Assembly: GCA_947588825.1 (NCBI GenBank)
Contig: CANPZU010000001.1
Span: forward strand, 50,237 to 114,236
Direction of reading: 5' to 3'
Length of the DNA stretch: 64,000 nt
Origin: an uncultured Clostridia bacterium
GTDB taxonomy: Bacteria > Bacillota > Clostridia > Oscillospirales > CAG-272
Numbering within the stretch: the first letter of the stretch is position 1; each line of letters starts with the position of its first letter. The notes beneath the pieces were generated by a model. The model made no database searches, had not been told where the DNA came from, and worked only from the letters and a program-made list of their open reading frames with translations. A program made the translations under genes and the position numbers. Shown in pieces: positions 7,762 through 18,127 of the stretch.

Positions 7762-8397
7762 ATGCGAGAAGAAGAAAAAATAGACGCGGGCGTGCTTTTT
7801 TGTCCCGGTGACAGCGAACTGAGGGCGATGAAGCTCAGAGCCCACAATCTGAGCGCCGAGTATAACGGCACCTTTGAGGATGAGACCGAAAAAAGAAGTC
7901 TGATACTTCAAAAGCTTGTAGGAAATCTCGGCGAGAACGCTTTTATGCAGGGGCCGGTGTATTTTCATTACGGCTGCCACACAGCTATCGGCAAAAACTT
8001 TTTTGCAAATTTCAATCTTACGATCCAGGACGACGCGAGGGTGACAATAGGCGACAATTGTAATTTCGGACCGGGAGTGACAATAGTCACCCCGCTTCAC
8101 CCGATGCTTGCAAACGAGCGTCTTGCAATGAGAGATAAAAACAATGTAATAAAGCGCATGTGCTACGCAAAGCCGGTATCGATCGGCAGCGACTGCTGGT
8201 TCGGCGCAAATGTAACGGTCTGCCCCGGGGTAAAAGTGGGGGACAGGTGCGTTATCGGCGCGGGAAGCGTTATAACGCGCGATATACCGAGCGATTGCTT
8301 TGCCGCCGGAGTGCCGTGCAGGGTGATTCGCACGCTCGGCGAAAAAGATAGTATGCAAAATATGCCTGAGGTGCTGTCCGACAACTCTGTGATATAA
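7762..8397 (+). CDS. second maltose/galactoside-type O-acetyltransferase
   Basis: About 211 residues, same family as 5415-6044 but clearly divergent. It has the cap domain (residues 5-60), hexapeptide coils (IGKNFFANFNLTIQDDARVTI, IGDNCNFGPGVTIV), the catalytic-type histidine in TPLHPM, and the GAGSVITRDIPSDCFAAGVP end. ATG 7762 is preferred over 7753 because GGAGA (7748-7752) would otherwise touch the start codon. It lies 42 bases after the sulfatase and is probably co-transcribed, so it may act on the same saccharide or on its released products. Confidence 0.9.
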   Translation: MREEEKIDAGVLFCPGDSELRAMKLRAHNLSAEYNGTFEDETEKRSLILQKLVGNLGENAFMQGPVYFHYGCHTAIGKNFFANFNLTIQDDARVTIGDNCNFGPGVTIVTPLHPMLANERLAMRDKNNVIKRMCYAKPVSIGSDCWFGANVTVCPGVKVGDRCVIGAGSVITRDIPSDCFAAGVPCRVIRTLGEKDSMQNMPEVLSDNSVI

Positions 8398-8426
8398 AGA
8401 CGCACAAGACATATTAAAATTAAAAA

Positions 8427-8468
8427 CGGAGCTGTTTTTGAAGCTGTTGTGCTTCGCTCACGGCTCCG
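8427..8468 (+). promoter_or_regulatory. nested hairpin upstream of pyrG
   Basis: CGGAGC (8427-8432) pairs with GCTCCG (8463-8468), enclosing GAAGC (8440-8444) with GCTTC (8451-8455). No T-run follows, so it is not a standard terminator. It lies in the 227-base gap between the acetyltransferase and pyrG and may be leader structure or end processing. Confidence 0.4.
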
Positions 8469-8495
8469 ATGTCAATTGAGTCTTGAATTTTGTGA

Positions 8496-10247
<1,752 letters not shown>

Positions 10248-10256
10248 AAAAAGATA

Positions 10257-11693
10257 ATGTCATTACATGAAGAGTGCGGAGTATTCGGGGTGATTTCCTC
10301 CGGGGCCGCCGCCGATGTGGCGGAGATAGTATATTACGGCCTTTACGCCTTGCAGCACCGCGGTCAGGAGAGCTGTGGAATAGTCGTAAACGACGACGGA
10401 GTGTTTTTCTCCCGCAAGGATATAGGACTTGTCGGCGAGGTCTTTACGCACGATACGCTTGCCCGCCTTCCGAAGGGCAGCATGGCAGTTGGGCATGTGC
10501 GTTACGGCACCACCGGGGCAAACAACCGCAGCAACTGTCAGCCTATCGAGGTGAACCATCAAAAGGGGAGAATGGCGCTTGCACACAACGGAAATCTCAG
10601 CAACGCCGCGGAGCTTCGCAACGAGCTTGAGCTTTCGGGAGCGATTTTTCACACCACAAGCGACACCGAGACGATAGCGTATATAGTCACAAAGGAACGC
10701 CTCAAGACTCCCTCGATCGAGGACGCGCTGAGCGAGGCAATGAACAAGCTTGACGGGGCGTATTCGCTCGTGCTAATGTCGCCTCAAAAACTGATATGCG
10801 CCCGCGACCCTTACGGTTTTCGTCCGCTTTGCTACGGAGTGACCGAGGACAAAACTTACGTCGTAAGTTCGGAAAGCTGCGCCCTAAAGGCGGTTGGCGC
10901 CGAGTTCGTTCGGGACGTCGAACCGGGTGAGATTATAGTGTTCGGCAAAAACGGAGTCACATCGCGAAAGGAGCACTGCGGCAAGAAGGACAAAAAGCTG
11001 TGCGTGTTCGAGTATATATATTTTGCCCGTTCCGATTCGATAATCGACGGTGTTTCGGTTCACGCCGCCAGGATGCGCGCGGGTATGGTGCTTGCGAAGG
11101 AACACCCGGCCGATGCCGATGTGGTGATTGGCGTACCCGATTCGGGAATTGACGCGGCTCTCGGTTTCAGTCGGGAATCGGGCATACCCTACGGCGTGGG
11201 ACTTATAAAAAATAAGTACGTCGGCAGGACCTTTATATCTCCCGGCCAAAGCACGAGGATGGATCAGGTAAAAATAAAGCTGAGCGCTATTGAGGAGAGC
11301 GTAAAGGGCAAAAGGGTCGTTTTGATAGACGATTCAATAGTGCGCGGGACCACCTGCGGCAGAATAGTTAAGCTGCTGCGCGACGCTGGGGCAAAGGAAA
11401 TCCACATGCGCATATCCTCCCCTCCGTTTTTGCACCCGTGTTACTACGGGACTGACATTGATTCAAGCGATCACCTTATCGCCTGTAAGCACAGCGTATC
11501 AGAGATAGCAAGTATGATAGGCGCGGACACTTTGGGATATCTTCCCGTGTCCGATCTCGCAACTCTGACGAACGGGCATCCGTATTGCAGCGCCTGTTTT
11601 ACCGGCGATTATCCGACGTCAATACCCGCCGACACAAGAAAGGACAGGTTTGAACAGAAGCTCTCGGAAGTCAATGCGAAAAAAGACAGTTGA
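10257..11693 (+). CDS. purF: amidophosphoribosyltransferase
   Basis: The 478-residue enzyme makes 5-phosphoribosylamine, the committing step of purine synthesis. A six-residue propeptide (MSLHEE) precedes the catalytic Cys7 of CGVFGV, as in B. subtilis-type enzymes processed before activity. The PRPP loop VVLIDDSIVRGTT lies near residue 355, and HPYCSACF near 440 supplies cysteines for the 4Fe-4S cluster, so this is the oxygen-sensitive class. It starts 9 bases after pyrG, with weak ribosome-site character (AAAAAGA). nadE follows. Confidence 0.97.
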   Translation: MSLHEECGVFGVISSGAAADVAEIVYYGLYALQHRGQESCGIVVNDDGVFFSRKDIGLVGEVFTHDTLARLPKGSMAVGHVRYGTTGANNRSNCQPIEVNHQKGRMALAHNGNLSNAAELRNELELSGAIFHTTSDTETIAYIVTKERLKTPSIEDALSEAMNKLDGAYSLVLMSPQKLICARDPYGFRPLCYGVTEDKTYVVSSESCALKAVGAEFVRDVEPGEIIVFGKNGVTSRKEHCGKKDKKLCVFEYIYFARSDSIIDGVSVHAARMRAGMVLAKEHPADADVVIGVPDSGIDAALGFSRESGIPYGVGLIKNKYVGRTFISPGQSTRMDQVKIKLSAIEESVKGKRVVLIDDSIVRGTTCGRIVKLLRDAGAKEIHMRISSPPFLHPCYYGTDIDSSDHLIACKHSVSEIASMIGADTLGYLPVSDLATLTNGHPYCSACFTGDYPTSIPADTRKDRFEQKLSEVNAKKDS

Positions 11694-11740
11694 ATTTTAC
11701 AAAAAAAACAGTTTTAAACGTACAGAAAGGAAATGATGTT

Positions 11741-12472
11741 ATGCGTGATTACAAAATTGAACTTGAAAAAAGAATTGCTTTTATTAAAGACGTTTTAAAG
11801 AACTCGGGCGCTTCGGGCATAGTTTTCGGAAACAGCGGAGGCAAAGATTCCGCGCTTGTAGGTATACTTTGCAAAATGGCGTGCGATAATACGGTCGGCT
11901 TGATCATGCCTTGTACCACGAAACGCAATTACGGGCAGGATACCGACGACGCGCTTAATCTTGGACGCCAATACGGTATAGATACCCGCTCCGTTGACCT
12001 TGGCCCCGTCAAGGAAGCCGTCACGGCCGCGCTTGCCGCCGCGACCGATCTTAACTCCGCCGCCCTTTCAAATATCGCTCCCCGACTTAGAATGATCGCT
12101 CTTTACGCCGTTGCTGCCTCGGAAAACAGACTTGTAGCCGGCACGGGCAATTTGAGCGAAGCTTACGTCGGTTATTTTACCAAATGGGGAGACGGCGCCC
12201 ATGATTTTAACCCGATATCCGACCTCACGGTTACCGAAATCTACGAGTTTTTAAGGTATATTGGCGCGCCAAAGGCGATAATCGACAAAGCCCCGTCCGC
12301 CGCTCTTTTTGAAGGTCAGACCGATGAAGGTGAAATGGGCGTTACCTACGCCGAGCTTGACTCCTATATCATGGGAGGCGCTCTGCCGGATGACAAAAAG
12401 GCGATAATCGATAAAATGCATTACAAGAGCGAACACAAAAGACGCGGTATAGTCAAGTATTCGGATGTTTGA
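11741..12472 (+). CDS. nadE: ammonia-dependent NAD+ synthetase (NadE family)
   Basis: About 243 residues with the PP-loop SGGKDS at 32-37 for ATP, the acidic GTGNLSEAYVGYFTKWGDGA block and the PSAALFEGQTDEGEMG deamido-NAD site. It has no glutaminase domain, so ammonia is the nitrogen donor. ATG 11741 is chosen because AGAAAGGA (11724-11731) spaces well to it; the longer frame from 11690 overlaps the purF stop and adds 17 residues with no family match. Its position after purF makes a nucleotide/cofactor operon, ended by the hairpin at 12545-12588. Confidence 0.93.
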   Translation: MRDYKIELEKRIAFIKDVLKNSGASGIVFGNSGGKDSALVGILCKMACDNTVGLIMPCTTKRNYGQDTDDALNLGRQYGIDTRSVDLGPVKEAVTAALAAATDLNSAALSNIAPRLRMIALYAVAASENRLVAGTGNLSEAYVGYFTKWGDGAHDFNPISDLTVTEIYEFLRYIGAPKAIIDKAPSAALFEGQTDEGEMGVTYAELDSYIMGGALPDDKKAIIDKMHYKSEHKRRGIVKYSDV

Positions 12473-12544
12473 TAATTTTGATGAGCGCCGCGCGCCAAAA
12501 CACTTCAAACATTTAAAAATAAAAAATAAAAAATGAATAAAAAA

Positions 12545-12588
12545 ACTTGCGCATGCTTTCGGGACGGACACTGTAAGCATGCGCAAGT
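12545..12588. terminator. bidirectional terminator between nadE and the VanY-like gene
   Basis: Perfect 14-bp stem, ACTTGCGCATGCTT (12545-12558) with AAGCATGCGCAAGT (12575-12588), 16-base loop. T-rich sequence follows on both strands, strongest on the minus side (A-run at 12538-12545). It separates two convergent transcription units. Confidence 0.85.
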
Positions 12589-12637
12589 CTTTGATTTTAT
12601 TATTTGGACCTTTCAGGAAAGATGTCAGCTTGTTTTG

Positions 12638-13699
12638 TTACTGATCTTTAAAGGATGAGGCGTTTATCGCCACCACAAAACCGTCCGAGTTGTTTCCGGA
12701 TATGCTGTAGGAGGAGCCGACAATGTTGAATTCGGTGGTGCTTCCCGTGCCGGGAACGTAGTATACCCACCATTCGTCGCCGCTTTGCGAGGTAGTCACA
12801 AGACGGTTTTCAAAACGGTAATCTTTTATGAATTCGAGGTACGCGGCAAGATTCATGTTGTTATTGGTTATATAGGACGCGTGCGCCTCTCCGACATACC
12901 GAAAGGTACTGTAGCTGTCTTCGCCGGTCGAGCTTTTACCGTTGCCGGTATGGATAAACCCGTATTTCGCGCAGTTTGAGATAAACCAATTGTAATAGGT
13001 AGCTCTCATTGAGGCGTGACTCAGCGAATAAAGTCCCTTTTCATTGTAAACCTCAAGGTCGACCACATAGCCCGTCGCGTTGAGACAAACTGCGCTTTTT
13101 GCGTCGTAATAATACGCGTTGCGCAGCTGTACGTCTTTTTTGCCCTGCTCTTGTACAAAAGCCGCCATCATTTTATTTAAAGCGTCGAGAGCTTCGACAT
13201 TCAGGTAGTAGCCGGTGTAGCCCTTTACCTTGTAATTGCCGCCTGTCGTGCCGTAGACGTTTTTAAAATTGTAGGTCTTAAGCAGCGCGTCGGCTGTGAG
13301 CTTTCCCATCTCGGTCCTTGAGAGCAGGAGATCGGCGCTCATTTTGTAAGAATTGCTCTCGTCGATTTGCAAAAGAGAGCCTTTATATACTTCGCTTGTC
13401 GGTATACTCGCCTTTGCAACCGACGGGATATTCGGATCGGTGTTTCCGGTGCTCGGGTCGCTTGGATTGTCGCCCGCCTCGGGAGTAGTCGTCTGCAAGT
13501 TGTCGTTATTTTGTTCGTCTTTATCTGATTTTACGGTTGAAGAGGTGTTTTCGGCGCTTTTATCGCTTGTTGTATTTTTGCCGCTTGCAAACACCGCGAC
13601 TGCCACAATCAGCACCGCCACGACAAGGATAAGCAGCATGGCGGCAAGTGCCAAACCGGTTGATTTCGGTCTGTATACGTTGTCTTTTTTATCGTTCAT
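12638..13699 (-). CDS. membrane-anchored VanY-like (M15) protein lacking zinc ligands
   Basis: The 353-residue protein has one N-terminal membrane helix (about 15-38), a Ser/Thr/Asp-rich linker to about 95, and a C-terminal domain that follows the D,D-carboxypeptidase VanY pattern. It ends with FRYVGEAHASYITNNNMNLAAYLEF, matching the usual HIRYVG...HAEI...LEEYL. Where active enzymes have SEHQxGxAxD it has CLNATGYVVD, so the zinc histidine is Asn. The EPWH motif is also replaced. It is therefore probably a non-catalytic peptidoglycan-binding or regulatory paralog of the real VanY at 47161-48078. Function is inferred. Confidence 0.7.
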   Translation of the reverse strand: MNDKKDNVYRPKSTGLALAAMLLILVVAVLIVAVAVFASGKNTTSDKSAENTSSTVKSDKDEQNNDNLQTTTPEAGDNPSDPSTGNTDPNIPSVAKASIPTSEVYKGSLLQIDESNSYKMSADLLLSRTEMGKLTADALLKTYNFKNVYGTTGGNYKVKGYTGYYLNVEALDALNKMMAAFVQEQGKKDVQLRNAYYYDAKSAVCLNATGYVVDLEVYNEKGLYSLSHASMRATYYNWFISNCAKYGFIHTGNGKSSTGEDSYSTFRYVGEAHASYITNNNMNLAAYLEFIKDYRFENRLVTTSQSGDEWWVYYVPGTGSTTEFNIVGSSYSISGNNSDGFVVAINASSFKDQ

Positions 13700-13747
13700 A
13701 AATCATCCGCCTTTCTTTAAATATGTAAAACGCGGCGTGAGAAAGAA

Positions 13748-13969
13748 TCAGTTTTGCTTTTGCACGCTTTTGTATTCGTCATAAAACCTAAAATACGGGC
13801 AGGAGTCGGTATTGTGGCTGACAAACGCGGCAAGTTCGTCCTGATCGAGCGAGGCGATGCATTCAAACTGCTCGCTCTCCTCGTTATAGTCGTAAAACTC
13901 GCACATCTCACAGGGCCCGCCCTTGTTTTTCTTGATGCCGCTTTTGTTTTTACTGTTCTTTTGGTTCAT
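13748..13969 (-). CDS. DUF6472 family small cysteine protein
   Basis: A 73-residue protein with CEMCEFYDYNEESEQFEC and later DSCPYF: four cysteines in the CxxC...C...C arrangement typical of this Clostridia family. The Lys/Asn-rich N terminus is likely disordered. The ATG at 13969 lies inside the end of the preceding small membrane gene, so translation is probably coupled. No function is known; the cysteines suggest metal binding. Confidence 0.7.
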   Translation of the reverse strand: MNQKNSKNKSGIKKNKGGPCEMCEFYDYNEESEQFECIASLDQDELAAFVSHNTDSCPYFRFYDEYKSVQKQN

Positions 13970-14177
13970 GCTTTTTGTCGGTGTGGCGGTGTCGGTCGTC
14001 GGTGCGGTTTTTCATGACCATGTACATTCCTGTGAGGGCGGCGGCACAGGCAAGCAGCCAGGCGGGGGTCAGCACCCAAAGCCATCTCAAAGTGACGATA
14101 CCCGCGGTTTTTAAAATCGCAAGAACAGTCTGTAAAATTACAAGCAAAATTATACCGCAAATAACCGTTTTTTTCAT
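13950..14177 (-). CDS. small two-helix membrane protein
   Basis: About 75 residues: two hydrophobic helices (about 4-25 and 31-52) and a charged His/Lys/Asp-rich tail. ATG 14177 is selected because GGAGGT lies four bases before it; the GTG at 14183 would overlap that site. It overlaps the DUF6472 gene by 20 bases, and a consensus promoter lies at 14276-14304. I do not recognise the family. Confidence 0.6.
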   Translation of the reverse strand: MKKTVICGIILLVILQTVLAILKTAGIVTLRWLWVLTPAWLLACAAALTGMYMVMKNRTDDRHRHTDKKHEPKEQ

Positions 14178-14275
14178 TGGCACCTCCGAAAGAATTTGAA
14201 TTAATAAATCAAGTCGGCACAGGATATTTCTCCGCCATTAACCATAATTGGCGTCCCGTTTTACCTTCCTAAATA

Positions 14276-14304
14276 ATTTTATCACACAAATGATGCAAAG
14301 TCAA
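14276..14304 (-). promoter_or_regulatory. promoter for the small membrane protein/DUF6472 pair
   Basis: Read on the minus strand: TTGACT (14304-14299), 17-base spacer, TAAAAT (14281-14276), about 100 bases before the start at 14177. Confidence 0.7.
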
Positions 14305-14439
14305 CTTATACTTAATGTGATTTTGTAAGCATTTATGTACTAAATGTTTAATTTTTTTGCACTGTATTATATCATTTGACCGTTTTTGCGTTTTTTTGCT
14401 ACTCTGCGGCGGTCAGGTCTTTTTGTTTTGCCGCGCAAT

Positions 14440-15408
14440 TTATTGCCGCTTTTGAAAGGAATCTCTTTTGGAAGGAATCCTTTTGAAAAGATTTGCGGCA
14501 AGAGTTTTGGGGGAATACTCGTCAAGAAGAAGGGAAAAGATTATTGCAAGGAACATAAGAAAACATCCCGCCACCTCTTTGAGAGTCGGTATTTGAGAGA
14601 GGATGATCGCCCCCGAGAGCAGGGAAAAGACCGCTTCAAGGCTGAGTATCATGGAAGCAGTCGTAGGACTTGTGCTTTTTTGCCCGACAATTTGAAGGGT
14701 GTAAGCCACGCCGCTTGAAAGGACCCCGGCATACAGCAAAGGAATATACGCGTCGGCGATCATCGATATTTTCGGCTCCTCGAACGCGAGCATAAGCAGC
14801 GCGGACAGCCCTCCCGCGACAAACATTTGAATACAGGACATCTTTACGGGATCAACCTTTTGGACAAAATGGTCGACAATGAGTATGTGTCCCGAAAAAA
14901 TCAGCGCGCAAAGGAAAATATAAAAGTCGGACGCGGATATTCTAAAGCCCTCGCCTATGCATAAAAGATACAGACCTGCAAGAGCGACAATGACGCATAC
15001 AATATTGTGTATTTTAACTTTTTTGCCGATAAAAAAGCCCAAAAGGGGAACAATAACGATATACAAAGCGGTTATAAAGCCCGCCTTGCCCACGCTTGTT
15101 TTAAGAAGTCCGACCTGCTGAAAGTTAGTGGCGCCGCACAGCGCGATACCGCAGAGCACACCGCCGAGCACGAGACTTTTACGATCGGATTTGGTCATCT
15201 TATTATAGACTCCTTTTTTCTTTTTGATACGGTCGGATATCATAAAGACCGGAATCAGCACAAAGCCGGCAATCACCGTACGGACCGCTTGAAAGGTAAA
15301 AGGACCGATATGATCCATACCGACGCGTTGGGCCACAAAGGCGCAGCCCCAAATTATCGATGTAAGTAAAAGAAGGAGATTTCCTTTTATTCTCTTGGCG
15401 TCTTTCAA
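14440..15408 (-). CDS. EamA/DMT family transporter
   Basis: About 322 residues in ten hydrophobic segments arranged as two EamA repeats (LLLLLTSIIWGCAFVAQRVG and the second repeat around FLCALIFSGHILIVDHFVQ). TTG 15408 is favoured because GGAGG lies four bases before it; the longer frame to 15501 reads through the promoter. DMT proteins export or import small metabolites such as amino acids or nucleotide precursors across the cytoplasmic membrane; the substrate cannot be called. The Lys/Arg-rich C-terminal tail (KRIPSKRDSFQKRQ) is an extension beyond the last helix. Confidence 0.88.
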   Translation of the reverse strand: MKDAKRIKGNLLLLLTSIIWGCAFVAQRVGMDHIGPFTFQAVRTVIAGFVLIPVFMISDRIKKKKGVYNKMTKSDRKSLVLGGVLCGIALCGATNFQQVGLLKTSVGKAGFITALYIVIVPLLGFFIGKKVKIHNIVCVIVALAGLYLLCIGEGFRISASDFYIFLCALIFSGHILIVDHFVQKVDPVKMSCIQMFVAGGLSALLMLAFEEPKISMIADAYIPLLYAGVLSSGVAYTLQIVGQKSTSPTTASMILSLEAVFSLLSGAIILSQIPTLKEVAGCFLMFLAIIFSLLLDEYSPKTLAANLFKRIPSKRDSFQKRQ

Positions 15409-15472
15409 AAGTCCTCCGATACAACTTATTATAAATAATTTTATTTTGTTCCGTTTTGCAGGAAACATATTA

Positions 15473-15501
15473 ATTGTATCACAAAACGATTTAGTTTGCA
15501 A
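15473..15501 (-). promoter_or_regulatory. promoter of the EamA transporter gene
   Basis: Minus strand: TTGCAA (15501-15496), 17-base spacer, TACAAT (15478-15473), about 65 bases upstream of the TTG start at 15408. Confidence 0.65.
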
Positions 15502-15669
15502 GGGCGCATAAAAATTTACATAATGTTTAAAATTTACTTTCTCAAGTGTGATATAATAACACGGTTTATGTTTTTAGACTTGAGGTATCTTACACTCGTT
15601 ATATTGTTAACTTGTTTAAAACTGCGCATAATAGTCAAATGAAATGGACGATGAAAGGATAAATAAGAC

Positions 15670-17196
15670 ATGGAAATATCGTTAATAAGTGTTCTCAAGG
15701 TTCTTCTCAACAAAATATGGATACTCCTTATTGCCACGGTGGTCGGCGCGCTCATTTTAAGCGCGTATACCGTTTTTGCCGTTGACAAACAGTATACTAC
15801 CTCGGCAAAGCTTTACGTACGTGTGGAAAACAGAAATTCGGTTTCTCCGGGAACGATTGACGCATCCGATATAAACCTTGCGAAAACGCTTGTCAACACA
15901 TATCTTGAGATATTGAAAAGCACTACGGTGTTAAATCCGGTAATTGAAAGTCTTGATGAAATATACGACGGCATAACTCCCGAACTTATAAAAAGTTGGT
16001 TCAACGGAGAGTCGCTCAACGGCACTGAAACGTTTCAGATCACTATCACGACCGACGATCCTTCGCTTTCTTACGATGTCATGACCGCCATACTTGAGGT
16101 TGCTCCCGAAAGGATCAAATCGGTCATAGGAGCAAGCGAGGTGAGCATAATCGAGGAGCCCGTTTATCCCGAGTCCTATTCATGGCCTTTGGCGAGAAAT
16201 ACCGCGATCGGAGCAGTTGTCGGGCTGATTCTTTCGGCGGCCGTCTGCGTTCTTATTTCCTTCCTTGATACCTTCGTATACACCAGAGAGGACCTGACGG
16301 AGAGCTTCAAGCTCCCCGTTGTCGGCGCGATCCCTCTTATGAAGGACCACGAAGAGCTTCAGCGCATACACGGAAGGCGCACCCTTATTCAAAGACTTAT
16401 GGGTAAGAATCCCACGACCGACGAGCGCAGCTTTAAGACCGAAAAGAATATGATAATAAACAGCGCCACTCCGTTTAGCGTTACAGAGGCATACAGAATG
16501 GCCAGAACCAACATTCTCTACCTCCCGTCCTCCACATCCGGCTGTCCCAAATTTGCCTTTACCAGTTCCTTTGCGATGGAAGGTAAGACAATTTCGACTA
16601 TAAACCTTGCAATTACCATGGCGCAAAACGGTAAAAAGGTGCTTCTGATAGACGCGGATATGAGAAAGCCGAGAATCGCAAAAAACCTCGGCATCAAAGC
16701 GGAAAGCGGACTTTCGGAATTTCTTGCAAAGCTGACCGGCACCGTCACGGTAAGCCGCAGCAGCATTGATAACTTCTATGTTATCACGTCGGGCAAAGCG
16801 ACTTCGAATTCCTCCGAGCTTTTGGCTTCCGACAGGATGAAGCAGCTTATTTCCCAGCTTGAAAACGAGTTTGACTATATATTTATAGATACTCCTCCAA
16901 TGAATCTTGTAACCGACGCGTCCGTCATAGCCGATCTTGTCGACGGATATTTTGTCGTTACATTTTCCGGATTTTCGGATAAGAACGCGGTGGCTGACGC
17001 GCTCGAATCGCTCTCTCAGGTTCATGCTAATGTCATTGGTTTTATCTTAAACGGCGTGGATCCCAAAAGCTCATACGGTAGATACGGAAAATACGGCAGA
17101 TACGGAAAATACGGCAATTACCGCAGCTACGGTTCGTCGGGAGCATATCAGACTGCCGAACCGTATGTTGAAGTACTTGACAAAGAGGATGAATGA
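15670..17196 (+). CDS. bacterial tyrosine kinase fused to Wzz-type membrane domain
   Basis: The 508-residue protein joins a Wzz chain-length domain (membrane helices about 15-37 and 175-198) to a cytoplasmic BY-kinase. Walker A is AMEGKTISTINLA (302-314), with the usual first glycine of the loop replaced; Walker A' is DADMRKP from residue 328; Walker B is YIFIDTPP. The C-terminal tail is a tyrosine cluster built from YGRYGKYG repeats, the autophosphorylation site of the family. It controls polymerisation and export of capsule or exopolysaccharide. The matching PHP phosphatase gene follows 108 bases downstream. No glycosyltransferases are in the window, so the capsule locus proper is elsewhere. 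Confidence 0.93.
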   Translation: MEISLISVLKVLLNKIWILLIATVVGALILSAYTVFAVDKQYTTSAKLYVRVENRNSVSPGTIDASDINLAKTLVNTYLEILKSTTVLNPVIESLDEIYDGITPELIKSWFNGESLNGTETFQITITTDDPSLSYDVMTAILEVAPERIKSVIGASEVSIIEEPVYPESYSWPLARNTAIGAVVGLILSAAVCVLISFLDTFVYTREDLTESFKLPVVGAIPLMKDHEELQRIHGRRTLIQRLMGKNPTTDERSFKTEKNMIINSATPFSVTEAYRMARTNILYLPSSTSGCPKFAFTSSFAMEGKTISTINLAITMAQNGKKVLLIDADMRKPRIAKNLGIKAESGLSEFLAKLTGTVTVSRSSIDNFYVITSGKATSNSSELLASDRMKQLISQLENEFDYIFIDTPPMNLVTDASVIADLVDGYFVVTFSGFSDKNAVADALESLSQVHANVIGFILNGVDPKSSYGRYGKYGRYGKYGNYRSYGSSGAYQTAEPYVEVLDKEDE

Positions 17197-17304
17197 AAAA
17201 ACAATAAATAAGGTCGTACCCTGCGCATGGCTTTTGTATAATACGCAAAAGTTTTAAATTCGAGGAATTTTCATATATTCAGGTATTCAGGCAGGTGACA
17301 ATTA

Positions 17305-18015
17305 ATGATTATGACAAAATATACTGACTGGCATTCGCATATACTTCCCGGCATTGACGACGGGTCTCAGCATCGCCAAGACAGTATAGAGGCACTGCAG
17401 GCTGCCCTTGAATGCGGCATAGGCCGTATCGTTGCTACTCCTCATTTCTACCCGCACAAAAACTCTGTGGATCGATTTCTCGAACGCAGAAATAATTCCT
17501 ATGACCATCTGATGAGAAAGGTAGTCTCTTTGGAGCTTACGGGTCTGCCCGAGATAAGAAAAGGAGCGGAAGTGCTGCTTTGCGGGGGCCTTGACAATAT
17601 GGAAGGCTATGAAAAGCTTTGCATAGAAGGCACAAATATTATGATGGTTGAGCTTCCTTTTGTGGAAAGCGAGCATACCGACGAAATGTTTGAAACGGTA
17701 TATCGTTTAATCAACGATAGCAAAATATCGGTAATAATGGTGCATCCGCACAGATACAGCGACCGTTCGGTCATGCGTATGCTGGATCTCGGCGCGATGC
17801 TTCAGCTCAACGCCGGGGACGTTACATCCCTGTCTGGCAGGGGAAGGGCGAAAAAGTACATAGAAATGGGAAAGGTTTGTTGTATCGGAACCGATTTTCA
17901 CAGGGATGTCAAGGTATTTGAAAAGTACCGAAAGGCGATGCGGACTTTTGGAGACCGGCTTGCAGTAAAGGATCCCTCCTTCTCGCTTGATGTTATCAAG
18001 GACGATCTTAAATAA
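17305..18015 (+). CDS. CpsB/CapC-type PHP tyrosine-protein phosphatase
   Basis: The 236-residue protein begins with the PHP metal motif DWHSHILPGIDDG, followed by ATPHFYP, MVELPF and GTDFHRD, all metal or active-site elements of the manganese-dependent CpsB/YwqE phosphatases. It dephosphorylates the tyrosine tail of the adjacent kinase, completing the kinase/phosphatase switch for polysaccharide export. The start may be ATG 17305 or 17311; AGGTG at 17293-17297 precedes both. Confidence 0.93.
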   Translation: MIMTKYTDWHSHILPGIDDGSQHRQDSIEALQAALECGIGRIVATPHFYPHKNSVDRFLERRNNSYDHLMRKVVSLELTGLPEIRKGAEVLLCGGLDNMEGYEKLCIEGTNIMMVELPFVESEHTDEMFETVYRLINDSKISVIMVHPHRYSDRSVMRMLDLGAMLQLNAGDVTSLSGRGRAKKYIEMGKVCCIGTDFHRDVKVFEKYRKAMRTFGDRLAVKDPSFSLDVIKDDLK

Positions 18016-18024
18016 ATGCAGTAC

Positions 18025-18068
18025 AAGAGCAAGGGGAATAAAATGGCGCTCTCCCTTGCTCTTTTTTT
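18025..18068 (+). terminator. terminator after the phosphatase gene
   Basis: AAGAGCAAGGG (18025-18035) pairs with CCCTTGCTCTT (18053-18063), followed by a T-run to 18068. Confidence 0.85.
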
Positions 18069-18127
18069 GTGCGGCAACGCTCTTATGCGCATGTCAAAAG
18101 CCAAAGACGAATTTGGGGTAAAATAAA

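Noticed and set aside
16180-17025. 281-codon frame antisense to the tyrosine kinase
   Set aside because: Shadow of a conserved gene, no ribosome site, no family features.
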